In this document: positions 9,957-19,138 of the stretch, piece after piece
How the letters are laid out: each line of letters starts with the position of its first letter
Position numbering within the stretch: the first letter of the stretch is position 1
Assembly: GCA_020633995.1 (NCBI GenBank)
Contig: JACKCO010000005.1
Span: 1-64,000 of the forward strand
Direction of reading: 5' to 3'
Source of the DNA: Campylobacterota bacterium
GTDB taxonomy: Bacteria; Babelota; Babeliae; Babelales; RVW-14
DNA length: 64,000 bases
Program-made: the position numbers and the translations under genes
Notes under the pieces: generated by a model
Databases searched by the model: none
What the model saw: only the letters and a program-made list of their open reading frames with translations
Told to the model about the DNA's origin: nothing

Positions 9957-11072
9957 ATGTACAAAAAAGTACTTAGTTGTGCACTGTCTTGTGCTACGCT
10001 TTTGACATTGTGTCCACACAAGTCACTCCAAGCGTATCCCATTTATAGCAGTTACCTTGAAACGCAAATAAACAAGTATGCAAATGATTACCTTCGTCAG
10101 GAAGGCGTTGACAGCCAAACAATCCCAAGCAAACTACGCTGGGAGTACGAAAGCAACCTTGAAAAGGCAAGCAACCGGCTCAGAGAGTGCATCAGCACGT
10201 CCTACTTTGGATCGGTTGATGATGCTAAAGTACGCCAAGTAGTTAAGGAAGAGCTCGCCTCTTTTGCACGAACAATGCACTCTATCATTAAAGCGGAAGC
10301 CCTCGATATCAAGGTTACCGAGCAAGTTCACAATGAGCTTTTCAGCCAGGGGCTTACTCCCGATGATATTCCATCAGAACTTGTTTCTGAGTACCTTCAA
10401 ATTGGCCACAAAGTCATGGTAAAACTACGCAATACTATGCGCGAGGACCAACGTACCTACGTTCGTATCAATGAGATAGAAAAAACTGTGCGTGATGAAT
10501 TTGCTTCTTTTATCAGCTACGTGAAAAGCCTGCATACTGGGCATGGTAATTTTTCCAGTCACTTCAGCTTCTGGAATTGGATTTTTGGCCCAGCTATTGC
10601 TCAGCCAACTGCACCAAGCTATGTCTCGTCACAATCTGACCGCGTGAAACGATTTGAATTAGAAGCAAGGACAAAAGAAGCCGCGGAAAGAGTAATGCGC
10701 CTTAACTGTCTTGATCCAACCTCTCTATCCAATAGAGTGAGTCCAGACTATCAACGTAAACTTGACGTCATTAGAACACGTATGCGTAATGACATGAGCA
10801 TTAACAACCGTGATTATGTTTACTTAGAGGATCTGGAACGTACAGCACGACAAGAACTGCAGTCAGTTATAGACAAGGCTACGTTCAAAAATGAAACATG
10901 CTCTATTTGTCTTGAGGGGTATACTCCAGGCGAACGTGTTGGTATTCTGAACTGCTCAAGTGCTCACGCTTATCATAAAGACTGCATTTACCCTTGGCTT
11001 GAACGTGATACGTCATGCCCACTTTGCCGCAAAACAAATGTTATAGTTGCAAAACAAGAAACAGTCCCTTAA
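9957..11072 (+). CDS. exported RING-H2 finger protein, putative E3 ubiquitin ligase effector
   Basis: A 371-residue protein with an N-terminal signal peptide (about 1-26, ending SLQAYP) and a C-terminal RING-H2 zinc finger. The ligands are C315, C318, C333, H337, H340, C343, C354 and C357, in the standard C3H2C3 spacing. The E2-contact positions are those of active ligases: I317 between the first cysteines, W347, P355, and an Arg (R358) right after the last Cys at the linchpin site. The region between holds three related helical repeats of about 70 residues (36-107, 118-189, 239-307). RING ligases act in eukaryotic ubiquitination, so an exported RING protein in a bacterium suggests action in a host cell. 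The target and secretion route are unknown. GAAAGG precedes the ATG. Confidence 0.88.
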   Translation: MYKKVLSCALSCATLLTLCPHKSLQAYPIYSSYLETQINKYANDYLRQEGVDSQTIPSKLRWEYESNLEKASNRLRECISTSYFGSVDDAKVRQVVKEELASFARTMHSIIKAEALDIKVTEQVHNELFSQGLTPDDIPSELVSEYLQIGHKVMVKLRNTMREDQRTYVRINEIEKTVRDEFASFISYVKSLHTGHGNFSSHFSFWNWIFGPAIAQPTAPSYVSSQSDRVKRFELEARTKEAAERVMRLNCLDPTSLSNRVSPDYQRKLDVIRTRMRNDMSINNRDYVYLEDLERTARQELQSVIDKATFKNETCSICLEGYTPGERVGILNCSSAHAYHKDCIYPWLERDTSCPLCRKTNVIVAKQETVP

Positions 11073-11093
11073 CTTTTTTAAGTAGCGATAAAA

Positions 11094-12335
11094 ATGATAG
11101 ACCTTCAGTTGCTCCGAAAAGATCCTGAACTCATTAAGAAGAGTATCCTTACCAAAGAGCCATCCTTTGACGTTGATCGGCTCATAGAGCTTGATGGCAA
11201 GAATCGACAGCTCAAAATTGATGTTGAGTCAATTCAGAAGCAAAAAAATGATCTTGCCAAACTTGGCAAACAAGGACTCACGCAAGAGATTAAGCAACAA
11301 TCCATCGAGTTTGGTAAACAACTGAAGGTCAAACAAAAAGAACTCGAATCTGTTGAGCAAGAACTAAAAACTTTATGGCTTTCTTGCCCTAACATTCCTT
11401 ACCCAGATCTGCCAATTGGTAACAAAGAGGCAAACAAGGTTGTTAAAACCATTGGTGAGAAACCAAACTTCAGTTTCGAGATTAAAAATCATTTAGAACT
11501 TAACGAAGCCTTGAAATGGCTTGATTTTGATACTGGAGCAAAAATTAGTGGTGCTCAGTTTGTTATCTACAAGGGGCTAAGTCTTAAAATCATGTACGCG
11601 CTCGTTCGTATGATGATTAAAAATAACACTGAACATGGCTTTCAGCCGATTCTGCCACCCTACCTCGTCAATGAAGAGACGTTGTACAATGCTGGAAACT
11701 TGCCAAAATTTGAAGGCGACTATTATCGCATAGCTGATGAAAAACTTTGCCTTATTCCAACATCAGAAGTTGCTCTGACAAATCTACATACCGATAGCAT
11801 CCTGTCTACCGACGAACTCCCGGTACGTTATACATCGTGGACAAGCTGTTTTCGTAAGGAAGCCGGTGGTTACGGCTCTCAAGACCGTGGACTAATTCGC
11901 ATCCATCAATTCGAAAAAGTTGAACTTTACTCATTGTGTCACCCAGATAAATCACCTCAAGAGCTTGATCATATGGTTAGTTGCGCCGAAAAACTCTTGC
12001 AACAACTCGGGCTTCATTATCAGGTCAGCATGCTTGCAACGCAAGATTGTTCGTTTCAATCAGCAAAAACATTTGATATTGAGGTTTGGCTACCAGGACA
12101 AGATCGTTACTACGAAGTTTCATCATGTAGTAACTGCACAGACTTTCAGGCACGCAGAGCAAAGATCAGACACCGTTCAGCTCACGACCAAAAACCTGAG
12201 CTCGTTCACACACTCAATGCATCATCTCTTGCTTTGCCACGTCTTGTGGTCGCATTAATGGAAAATTATCAACAAGCAGACGGTTCTATTGCATTACCTC
12301 AAGTACTGCTTGATGAGATGAAAACACTTTGGTAA
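11094..12335 (+). CDS. serS: seryl-tRNA synthetase
   Basis: Class II synthetase that charges tRNA-Ser. The N-terminal antiparallel coiled-coil arm (about residues 30-100) that grips the long variable arm of the tRNA is clear from the Lys/Glu/Gln heptads. Motif 2 (FRKEAGGYGSQDRGLIRIHQF, about 252-272) and motif 3 (LNASSLALPRLVVALMENYQ, about 376-395) are intact. The length of 413 is normal. It starts 22 bases after the RING gene, without a strong Shine-Dalgarno and with no T-box leader. Confidence 0.97.
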   Translation: MIDLQLLRKDPELIKKSILTKEPSFDVDRLIELDGKNRQLKIDVESIQKQKNDLAKLGKQGLTQEIKQQSIEFGKQLKVKQKELESVEQELKTLWLSCPNIPYPDLPIGNKEANKVVKTIGEKPNFSFEIKNHLELNEALKWLDFDTGAKISGAQFVIYKGLSLKIMYALVRMMIKNNTEHGFQPILPPYLVNEETLYNAGNLPKFEGDYYRIADEKLCLIPTSEVALTNLHTDSILSTDELPVRYTSWTSCFRKEAGGYGSQDRGLIRIHQFEKVELYSLCHPDKSPQELDHMVSCAEKLLQQLGLHYQVSMLATQDCSFQSAKTFDIEVWLPGQDRYYEVSSCSNCTDFQARRAKIRHRSAHDQKPELVHTLNASSLALPRLVVALMENYQQADGSIALPQVLLDEMKTLW

Positions 12336-12369
12336 CAGATTATTATCATTTAATCATAAGGGGCCTGCT

Positions 12370-13242
12370 ATGCTTAATGATGATATCAGGCATAAAGTTA
12401 AAAAAATTAAAATCCATACAAAGCGCTTGATGCAAAGCTCTTTGACAGGCGATTATCTTTCTGCCTTCAAAGGCTCTGGACTTGAGTTTGATCAGCTTCG
12501 AGAATACCAATTCGGAGACGATGTTCGTTTTATTGACTGGAATAGTTCGGCTAAAATGAACAAAATAATGATCAAACAATTTACAGAAGAACGTGATAGA
12601 ACAATTATCTTGGCAATTGACCTATCAACCTCATCTCATTTTTCATCACAGCAAGATCTAAAAAAAGATCTTATCGCCCAGGTGGCTGCAACTATTGCCT
12701 TTGTTGCAAGCAACAACAAAGACAAAGTTGGCGCTGTATTTTTCTCAGATCACATAGAACACTGGATCGCTCCCGCTCGAGGGAATAGTCACGTTGGCAA
12801 AATTATTGAAAATATATTTTCACTTCAACCAAAAAGTAAACAAACAAACTTACAAGAAGCGCTTCGCTTTCTCATCAGGCTAAAAAAACGAAATGCTGTG
12901 GTTTTCATGCTATCTGACTTCATTGATGAGCTTGATTCTTATAAGAAGCTTTTGAATATTGTTCGTTATGAATACGACTTTATTGCCATGCGTATTTTAG
13001 ATGAATGCGAAAAAGCACTTCCCAACGTTGGGAAACTGCAAGTACAAGACCCCGAAACTGGCGGCACATATCATATTGACACATCGTTAAAGCAGCTTAA
13101 TACCTTTTTGCAAAAACGCTTAATTGAGCAGAAAAAAGTCTTTGAACGATGTAAAATTGATATGCTTGATTTGCATATTGGCAGATCGTTTATCCACGTG
13201 TTAGTCAATTTTTTTCACCAACGTATACGAAGGCAGATCTAA
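12370..13242 (+). CDS. DUF58 protein with von Willebrand A-like fold
   Basis: A 290-residue DUF58 protein. The family mark is the LREYQFGDDVRFIDWNSSAK block (about 44-63). A metal-site-like DLSTSS follows (about 84-89), as in von Willebrand A domains. Such proteins usually sit in operons with a MoxR ATPase, a DUF4381 membrane protein and VWA/BatD-type proteins, and are thought to act in assembly of membrane or periplasmic complexes. Here only the DUF4381-like partner follows, 3 bases away; no MoxR gene is present. AAGGGG precedes the ATG. Confidence 0.88.
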   Translation: MLNDDIRHKVKKIKIHTKRLMQSSLTGDYLSAFKGSGLEFDQLREYQFGDDVRFIDWNSSAKMNKIMIKQFTEERDRTIILAIDLSTSSHFSSQQDLKKDLIAQVAATIAFVASNNKDKVGAVFFSDHIEHWIAPARGNSHVGKIIENIFSLQPKSKQTNLQEALRFLIRLKKRNAVVFMLSDFIDELDSYKKLLNIVRYEYDFIAMRILDECEKALPNVGKLQVQDPETGGTYHIDTSLKQLNTFLQKRLIEQKKVFERCKIDMLDLHIGRSFIHVLVNFFHQRIRRQI

Positions 13243-13245
13243 CGT

Positions 13246-13746
13246 ATGAATACTGTTGAAAAAAATTTTTATGAAATCTATGACTACTACTACACTCCAT
13301 TAACGCAAACAACGAGCTTCAAGGTTGTAAGTACTGTTCTCATTATTGCCGCTTGCAGCGTCATTGCATGGTTCTTATATAAACGGAAAAAAGAGGCAGA
13401 ACTAACTCCCTGGCAGTGGGCTAACTTGGAACTTTCAAAGCTTAGTCCCGAAGCCTATACGAAGAAAGACGACTACAAAAAATTTTATTTTGCCCTTACG
13501 AGTGTAATAAAAAAGTACTTACACAAACGTTATAGTTGGTCTACGGAAGATAAAACAGATCAAGAACTGATAGAACTTTTGAGAAAACATCAATTTGATC
13601 CTACGTTGCTTGAGATGCTCGATGCAATTAAAGATGGTGCCCTGTGGGTTAAGTTTGCCAACGAACAAGCACTTAAAGCACAACTTGAAGCAGATCTTGA
13701 AACAACGCTGCAACTCGTTAAACAAACAACCCCAACAAAAAAATAG
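13246..13746 (+). CDS. DUF4381-like membrane protein
   Basis: A 166-residue protein with one membrane helix (about 24-44) and a cytoplasmic helical domain containing the WQWANLELSKL segment. Placement directly after a DUF58 gene and this layout match the DUF4381 family of MoxR/DUF58 operons, though the sequence match is weak by eye. It probably works with the upstream protein at the inner membrane. The gaps are 3 bases before it and 6 bases after it, so it is in the same operon as hemW. Confidence 0.6.
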   Translation: MNTVEKNFYEIYDYYYTPLTQTTSFKVVSTVLIIAACSVIAWFLYKRKKEAELTPWQWANLELSKLSPEAYTKKDDYKKFYFALTSVIKKYLHKRYSWSTEDKTDQELIELLRKHQFDPTLLEMLDAIKDGALWVKFANEQALKAQLEADLETTLQLVKQTTPTKK

Positions 13747-13752
13747 CTTCAT

Positions 13753-14904
13753 ATGAAAACGTCTTTTCCAAAGTACCTCTATCTTCACTGGCCGTTCTGC
13801 AGCAAAAAATGTCACTACTGTGATTTTGTAGCATTTGAGCAACACGAGCAATTTCAGGACGCCTACCACACTCGTTTACAACAAGAGGTTACTTCGTTTG
13901 CCAATACATTTGAGCCAGCAGAACACAAGCCACTTAAAACAATCTTTTTAGGCGGTGGAACACCAAGCCTTTATCCGCTTGATTGGATCACTGAGCTTTT
14001 TGCAACCATAAAAACAAATTACAACACGACCTCTCTGCAAGAAGTAACACTTGAGTCAAATCCTGCAGACATCGATGAAGAAAAACTTGACGTATGGCGT
14101 GAAATTGGCATTAACCGCCTAAGCATTGGGGTACAAAGTCTTGATGACACAGTTTTGTTAAAGCTAAACCGTCGACAACGCAATAAAGATGTTAAAAATG
14201 CTCTGCATCAAGCCCCTAAGTATTTTGATGATATTTCTATTGATCTGATACTGGGCCTTCCCGGCGTTAGCGAAAAAACATGGTGGGAAACATTGCACCA
14301 AGTAGTTGACTGGCCAATTAATCATCTTTCTATTTACTTTTTAACCATTCATGAAAAAACACCCCTTTATTTTAAGGTACAAAAAGGGAATGTACGTTTA
14401 GCCGACGATACATCACTGGTAGAGCTTTACCAAGACTCCATACAATTTTTAGAAAAATATAATTTCAAACAGTATGAAATTTCAAACTTTGCACGCCCCG
14501 GACGCGAGTCTATTCATAACCAAGCATATTGGAATCTAAAGCCCTACAAAGGATTTGGCATTGGCGCATCATCGTACGATGGATCTACTCGATCAATTAA
14601 CACAAACAACCTTCAAAAATACCTCACAATAGACAAATCAGGTGCCTCAACCACTTCACAATCGGTAGAGATACTTAACCCAGAACAAAAAAGACTCGAG
14701 CGGTTCATGCTTGGCCTACGTCAAAAAAAAGGGATGGGCTTGCATGATATGTTATACTATTTAGATGTGAGTCAACATAAGCATTTTTTGTCTCGTGTCA
14801 AATTATTACAAGATCAAGAATTATTAGAAGAAAGAAATGGAATTATCGCGCTTACTACACGAGGGATGACGCTTGAGAACGAAGTGCTACTACAACTCCT
14901 ATAA
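13753..14904 (+). CDS. hemW: HemW-like radical SAM protein
   Basis: Radical S-adenosylmethionine protein of the HemN/HemW group. The iron-sulfur cluster motif CxxxCxxC is at C16, C20 and C23 (CSKKCHYC), and the LGGGTPSL glycine loop follows at about 72-79. The short form of 383 residues and the early cluster position fit HemW, a haem-binding chaperone, better than the longer coproporphyrinogen dehydrogenase HemN. No haem synthesis genes are nearby, so whether haem is inserted or scavenged is open. It is in one operon with the DUF4381-like gene (6-base gap). Confidence 0.87.
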   Translation: MKTSFPKYLYLHWPFCSKKCHYCDFVAFEQHEQFQDAYHTRLQQEVTSFANTFEPAEHKPLKTIFLGGGTPSLYPLDWITELFATIKTNYNTTSLQEVTLESNPADIDEEKLDVWREIGINRLSIGVQSLDDTVLLKLNRRQRNKDVKNALHQAPKYFDDISIDLILGLPGVSEKTWWETLHQVVDWPINHLSIYFLTIHEKTPLYFKVQKGNVRLADDTSLVELYQDSIQFLEKYNFKQYEISNFARPGRESIHNQAYWNLKPYKGFGIGASSYDGSTRSINTNNLQKYLTIDKSGASTTSQSVEILNPEQKRLERFMLGLRQKKGMGLHDMLYYLDVSQHKHFLSRVKLLQDQELLEERNGIIALTTRGMTLENEVLLQLL

Positions 14905-14957
14905 AAACATTATTTGTGTTCTATAAGTTAAACAACATTTTATATAATTGAGGGGCC

Positions 14958-15419
14958 ATGGCAAAACATATAGGCGTAAAGCTGCCAGATGATTTACTCG
15001 AATATCTTAAAACTCAAGAGTGTTTAGGTATCCTTGCAACGTTTTCAGAAAAAGGCGTACCCAACACTACACCTATCCAATGCATTTATCCTAAAGGTCA
15101 AGAAAGCCTGTTACTCAGCATTCACAAGGACCATTCAGGTTACCACAACATGGTTTGGCAAAAAAAAGTAATGCTTTGTTTCCTGGGAAAAAATAACGTT
15201 GCCTATAGTGTTCTTGGACGAGCGGGCGTCGTTCGCGCTCCTTCCCACGTTCATCCGCTCATGAACATCGTTCGTATTGATATTATTGACATCAAGTGCG
15301 ATCGATCAATTTTGGCAAAAGTTGAAGAAGGGGTTAAATGGAGTTACACTGCTTCTGAGGCAGAAGAATTAGTTAGAAGTCTCTACGCAGAACTCAAAGA
15401 GCTCGCTCAAACATTGTAA
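14958..15419 (+). CDS. pyridoxamine 5'-phosphate oxidase-like split-barrel flavoprotein
   Basis: A 153-residue protein with the opening of the FMN-binding split-barrel fold: LGILATFSEKGVPNTTPIQC (about 23-42), a KKVMLCFLGKNN strand pair, and the VLGRAGVV segment. It is a member of the broad PNPOx-like family, whose substrates range from pyridoxine phosphates to haem and F420; the sequence does not decide. TATAAT (14943-14948) ends 9 bases before the ATG, the same layout as at prfB, although GAGGGG is also present right before the start. Confidence 0.65.
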   Translation: MAKHIGVKLPDDLLEYLKTQECLGILATFSEKGVPNTTPIQCIYPKGQESLLLSIHKDHSGYHNMVWQKKVMLCFLGKNNVAYSVLGRAGVVRAPSHVHPLMNIVRIDIIDIKCDRSILAKVEEGVKWSYTASEAEELVRSLYAELKELAQTL

Positions 15420-15429
15420 AAAGGAAAAG

Positions 15430-16755
15430 ATGAAGGGAAGGTACTTGTTGCGTGACAACTTACGCTGTTTACTTGTTTTTGCGCTGTATACAACATACAT
15501 CTCAGGAACAGAACCAGTCCCTGGTTCAACGCCTCCACCATTGCCCGTGCCGACCCCAATGCCTTCACCTTCACCTGTTCCGTCTCCTGGAGCTTTTCCT
15601 CAGTCCCAGCCGGCACCAGCACCCATACCAATGGCACCAGGTACTATGCCTATACCTACACCCCCTGGGCAGCCAATTGATACAACAACCCAGTTACCCG
15701 AACAACTAGGAGTGCAAGGCAACTGGGTTAAAAAGAAAAAATGGCTCATTGCAGCACAGGAGGTCAGTAATGAGACACAGAATCTTCTCATGCAGCTTGA
15801 AAGCTTGCGAAAAACTTTCAATCAAAGTTATGACACCATCGACAAGCAACTCGATGACTTCTATCAAAGCAACGGTATTGAACAAGGTGGAATTAAGGAA
15901 CTTTTTGTAAGCATCCAACGCTATCTTGAAAAGAAACGAAAAGAAAAAATAGATAACGACACGACCCGAGCTGTAAAAACGCGTAAAAATATGCTCATTA
16001 AAGAAAGTGTTGATGAACTTGAAGGAGAGATGGGTTCATTACAACCAGAGCTTGAACAACTAAAACTAAACATGCAATCAATTGAGGAGTTGGACAAGTC
16101 GCTGACTGAACGCCTCAAAAAACTTGATGAACAAATAAGAATTGCATATGAAGAAGCTGAAAAATCAAAAGACACCATGCAACAACTTTGGGATGTGCTT
16201 GACGATAAAAAAGCACGTTCCATTTATTACGAACTAAAAGGTGGAACCCTTGAAAAAATCAAGCTCATTCACAATTACGTTAGCAACGAGTTGCAGCAAG
16301 ATTTTAATAATGTTCTTAACACCATAAATACTCAAATTGCGGCTAGCCAAGGTGGTATCCAAAACCTTGAAAATAAAGGCTTGGTAATTCAAGACCGAGC
16401 TCAACGAGTTAAAGAGATTAAAAAAACTAAAGAACTCGAACGCCTTGAAAAAGAGCGCGAGGCACAACACCGTCACAGGCTTGAACTTGAAGAGCAGGCC
16501 CTAAAACATGAACAACAAGGGCAAGGTTCCCTTGTTAGTCAATTTATCAGCTATCTTTACGATTCATTTCTGGACACGATCAGTTCGGCCTACACAACAG
16601 TTGAATCATTGTTCTCAAGCCCTCAGTCGCAGGTTAAAAGACGTAAAAAGGCTCAACCATTACCTGAAGCTGGACAAGAACAATCTGAGAAGACAGTTAC
16701 CACAACAGAAGTTGTCGCCGAAACAATGCCAGAACTTGCTGACGAAGAAATTTAA
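15430..16755 (+). CDS. exported proline-rich coiled-coil protein 1
   Basis: I do not recognise a family. The 441 residues start with a hydrophobic leader (about 10-26, LLVFALYTTYISG), then a Pro-rich low-complexity stretch (about 27-80), and then long Glu/Lys/Leu heptad repeats (about 105-365) that should form coiled coil. A hydrophobic amphipathic segment (about 370-395, around SQFISYLYDSFLDTI) could touch a membrane. The tail is acidic. AAGGA precedes the start, 10 bases after the flavoprotein gene. Two genes of the same plan follow, so the three may make one structure at the cell surface or in the periplasm. Confidence 0.7.
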   Translation: MKGRYLLRDNLRCLLVFALYTTYISGTEPVPGSTPPPLPVPTPMPSPSPVPSPGAFPQSQPAPAPIPMAPGTMPIPTPPGQPIDTTTQLPEQLGVQGNWVKKKKWLIAAQEVSNETQNLLMQLESLRKTFNQSYDTIDKQLDDFYQSNGIEQGGIKELFVSIQRYLEKKRKEKIDNDTTRAVKTRKNMLIKESVDELEGEMGSLQPELEQLKLNMQSIEELDKSLTERLKKLDEQIRIAYEEAEKSKDTMQQLWDVLDDKKARSIYYELKGGTLEKIKLIHNYVSNELQQDFNNVLNTINTQIAASQGGIQNLENKGLVIQDRAQRVKEIKKTKELERLEKEREAQHRHRLELEEQALKHEQQGQGSLVSQFISYLYDSFLDTISSAYTTVESLFSSPQSQVKRRKKAQPLPEAGQEQSEKTVTTTEVVAETMPELADEEI

Positions 16756-16874
16756 AGTTGGTTTAAAATAGCTAGTAACTGCCTCTCAATCATTATCATT
16801 TGCTTTCCTCTCAACATTCTTGTTACATTCGGTAATAAAATGATTTAATACTCTTGGAATTGAGGATTAAACAA

Positions 16875-17399
16875 ATGAGAAGCATTCTACTATCATTTTT
16901 ACTTTGTTCAAGTTTGGCCGTCACTACCTGGCATACAAGCCATGCTGATGATCTGCTTGAGGATGTACTCGAGCTCGACGAAGGAATGCCCAACATTGAA
17001 GATGAGGCTGGAGTGCCGCCTGATTCAGTACCTATGGCTCCTGCACCACCTGCTCCAGTAACACCATCGACCACTACAGCGCCTGATGCAAATGCAGTAG
17101 AAGAAAGTCCCTTGCAAAGTCCAGCGATTTTGCAGCTATCTGAACAACCAGCTCCACTCATTGCTAATCCTAAAGTATCCGCTCACTTTAAAAGATCTGA
17201 CGAGGAAATTAATAAAATCATTGTTACGACAAACTCAATACGCAAACTACATCAGAATTTACATGAGTTAGTACGCGCTTTAGATGAAAGATTAGATAGT
17301 TTCTTTGCACAAACTGCCACGGACGTAGGGCAACTAAAAAAGTCAATAACCCCCTCAGCTCAGACTGAAGAAAAAGCTTTGAACAAGGAGCCACAATGA
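16875..17399 (+). CDS. exported proline-rich protein 2
   Basis: A 174-residue protein of unknown family. The signal peptide is at about 1-25 (LLSFLLCSSLAVTTW..SHA), then come an acidic stretch, a Pro/Ala-rich linker (about 50-75) and a helical C-terminal half (about 100-150). I start it at the ATG at 16875, not the TTG at 16854, because TTGAGGA sits 9 bases upstream and the signal peptide then begins correctly. Its TGA overlaps the next ATG by four bases (ATGA at 17396-17399), so the two are translationally coupled. Confidence 0.7.
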   Translation: MRSILLSFLLCSSLAVTTWHTSHADDLLEDVLELDEGMPNIEDEAGVPPDSVPMAPAPPAPVTPSTTTAPDANAVEESPLQSPAILQLSEQPAPLIANPKVSAHFKRSDEEINKIIVTTNSIRKLHQNLHELVRALDERLDSFFAQTATDVGQLKKSITPSAQTEEKALNKEPQ

Positions 17400-19057
17400 A
17401 AAAATATATCGTCTTAATTCTATCAGTTTTTTTAGCAGCGATCTCCACACCCGTAGCAACACTGTACGCAATCGACATTAACGCACCACTACCAGATGTT
17501 AACGAAATGCCCGAAGAATTAACAAATGAAGGGGCTCCAGGGGAAGCTGAGCCTGCTGCCACGCCATCCGCGGTCACTCCGCTTGCAGGCACACCTCTTG
17601 TCCCTGCTGCTCCAACCCCTCCTATGCCAACAGCTGCCACACCTCCAACATCTCTTCCGACTCCTATTGCTCTACCTCAAACCGATGCTACCGGCCTGTC
17701 TTTGCCAACACCAACAGTAACTCCCCCTTCCGCAACGGCTGCTCAAACAGTACAACCAACATCCGTGGTCCAACCCACAGAACAAGAAAGCGAACTGTCG
17801 ATGCAACTTTCAGAGCAAGAAATTGAATCCGTCAAAGTTGGTATGGATAACATAAAAACTGCAGAACAAACGTTAAGGCAACAGCTCACACAACTTGATG
17901 AACAAGTTTATGGTGCACAAAACAGTTTAACTCAAGCTAAAAAATTACGCTCTGAACTGCTCAAAATTCAGGATGAACAAGAAGCCCAAACAAAGCTTGA
18001 CGAGATAGCAAGCATTGCAACGCAACTCAAAACATTAGAAAATTCAATCCAAAATGAGATTACGCCCAACTTTCAAAATACTAAAAGTGAAATTGAAAAA
18101 CAGGTTAATAGTCTGGAACAACAGGTTAAAGAACTTCTAATCAAACAAGCTTCACAAAAAACTGAACCAGAACAGATTCCAACGCAACTACCCCAGGCAG
18201 AGGAAAAAACAGCCGAACAAAATACAGAAAAACCTACGATTGCCCCTCCCCTTAAACAACATCCAACCATTATACATTACGTACTTGCACGATGCGCCGA
18301 TGTCTTTTATGAGGTCGGCAAAATGGCAGGAAGCGCACTCTCTTATATAATCGACGCACTCCCTGGAACAAAACCAGAGGGTAAAAAAAAAACAGTTCTA
18401 GTTGATGTCCCCATGGCAACAGATCCCGAAAGAGACGATAAACTCGAAAAAAAAATGCAAGAGTGGACCACCCTGGTGGATGAGCTTGAGGCTCATAAAG
18501 AAGAACTACTTCAGCAAAAAGATGAAGTAGAACAGAAAAGCAATATCCTTTTAAGAAGTATTGAACAAAATACGTTTTTAAATAGCCAGATCACGCTTTA
18601 TAGAAAGCATGACCCACTCGATACATCAGAATATCAGGAGTGGAAGCAACCAATCTTAAAAATTTTTAATAACGTCCTTGATGTTGGCATTGTTTTAACC
18701 CGTTACAGCGTTACTATCTTAACCACCGTAACACACGGTATCCTTACAGCAATCGGTCGTGTTGCACGAGACGTCAAAACACGTATCGAAAAAAACAAAG
18801 AAGATGCTGCCATCGAGGTGGTCCCCGAAACGCTTGAAACCATGCCTGCTACAGAACCTGAACAACCTGACACTCAAATCATTACTACTCAACCTGCAAC
18901 TACAACTCCAGCTGAAACTGTACCATCAACAAGTCCTATTCCCCAACCAGGACAACTTGGCATTGCACCAACAATACCAGCAGAGCCTGTAGCTACAGAA
19001 CCGATGGCCAGTGATGATGATATGCCAGCACCTCTTGAAGATTCAGGGTTGGAATGA
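17396..19057 (+). CDS. exported proline-rich coiled-coil protein 3
   Basis: A 553-residue protein of unknown family. It has a signal peptide (about 1-25), a long Pro/Thr/Ala-rich region (about 48-125), coiled coil (about 135-245), a short hydrophobic helix pair (about 290-320, around AGSALSYIIDAL), a second coiled coil (about 345-395), another hydrophobic stretch (about 420-455, VLDVGIVLTRYSVTILTTV) and a second Pro/Thr-rich tail. The hydrophobic segments suggest membrane contact. It overlaps the preceding gene by four bases, with AAGGAG upstream, and clearly belongs to the same operon. No enzyme motif is visible. Confidence 0.72.
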   Translation: MKKYIVLILSVFLAAISTPVATLYAIDINAPLPDVNEMPEELTNEGAPGEAEPAATPSAVTPLAGTPLVPAAPTPPMPTAATPPTSLPTPIALPQTDATGLSLPTPTVTPPSATAAQTVQPTSVVQPTEQESELSMQLSEQEIESVKVGMDNIKTAEQTLRQQLTQLDEQVYGAQNSLTQAKKLRSELLKIQDEQEAQTKLDEIASIATQLKTLENSIQNEITPNFQNTKSEIEKQVNSLEQQVKELLIKQASQKTEPEQIPTQLPQAEEKTAEQNTEKPTIAPPLKQHPTIIHYVLARCADVFYEVGKMAGSALSYIIDALPGTKPEGKKKTVLVDVPMATDPERDDKLEKKMQEWTTLVDELEAHKEELLQQKDEVEQKSNILLRSIEQNTFLNSQITLYRKHDPLDTSEYQEWKQPILKIFNNVLDVGIVLTRYSVTILTTVTHGILTAIGRVARDVKTRIEKNKEDAAIEVVPETLETMPATEPEQPDTQIITTQPATTTPAETVPSTSPIPQPGQLGIAPTIPAEPVATEPMASDDDMPAPLEDSGLE

Positions 19058-19138
19058 AGTAAAACATCCAGCTTACAAAATACACGCTTTTACTCTAGAC
19101 TTAAAAATGATTTTACTCTTAAAAGAAAAGGGACGAGT

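Noticed and set aside
17224..17640. 138-residue minus-strand Gly/Ala-rich frame
   Set aside because: It is the shadow of the Pro/Ala/Thr-rich linker of an exported protein.
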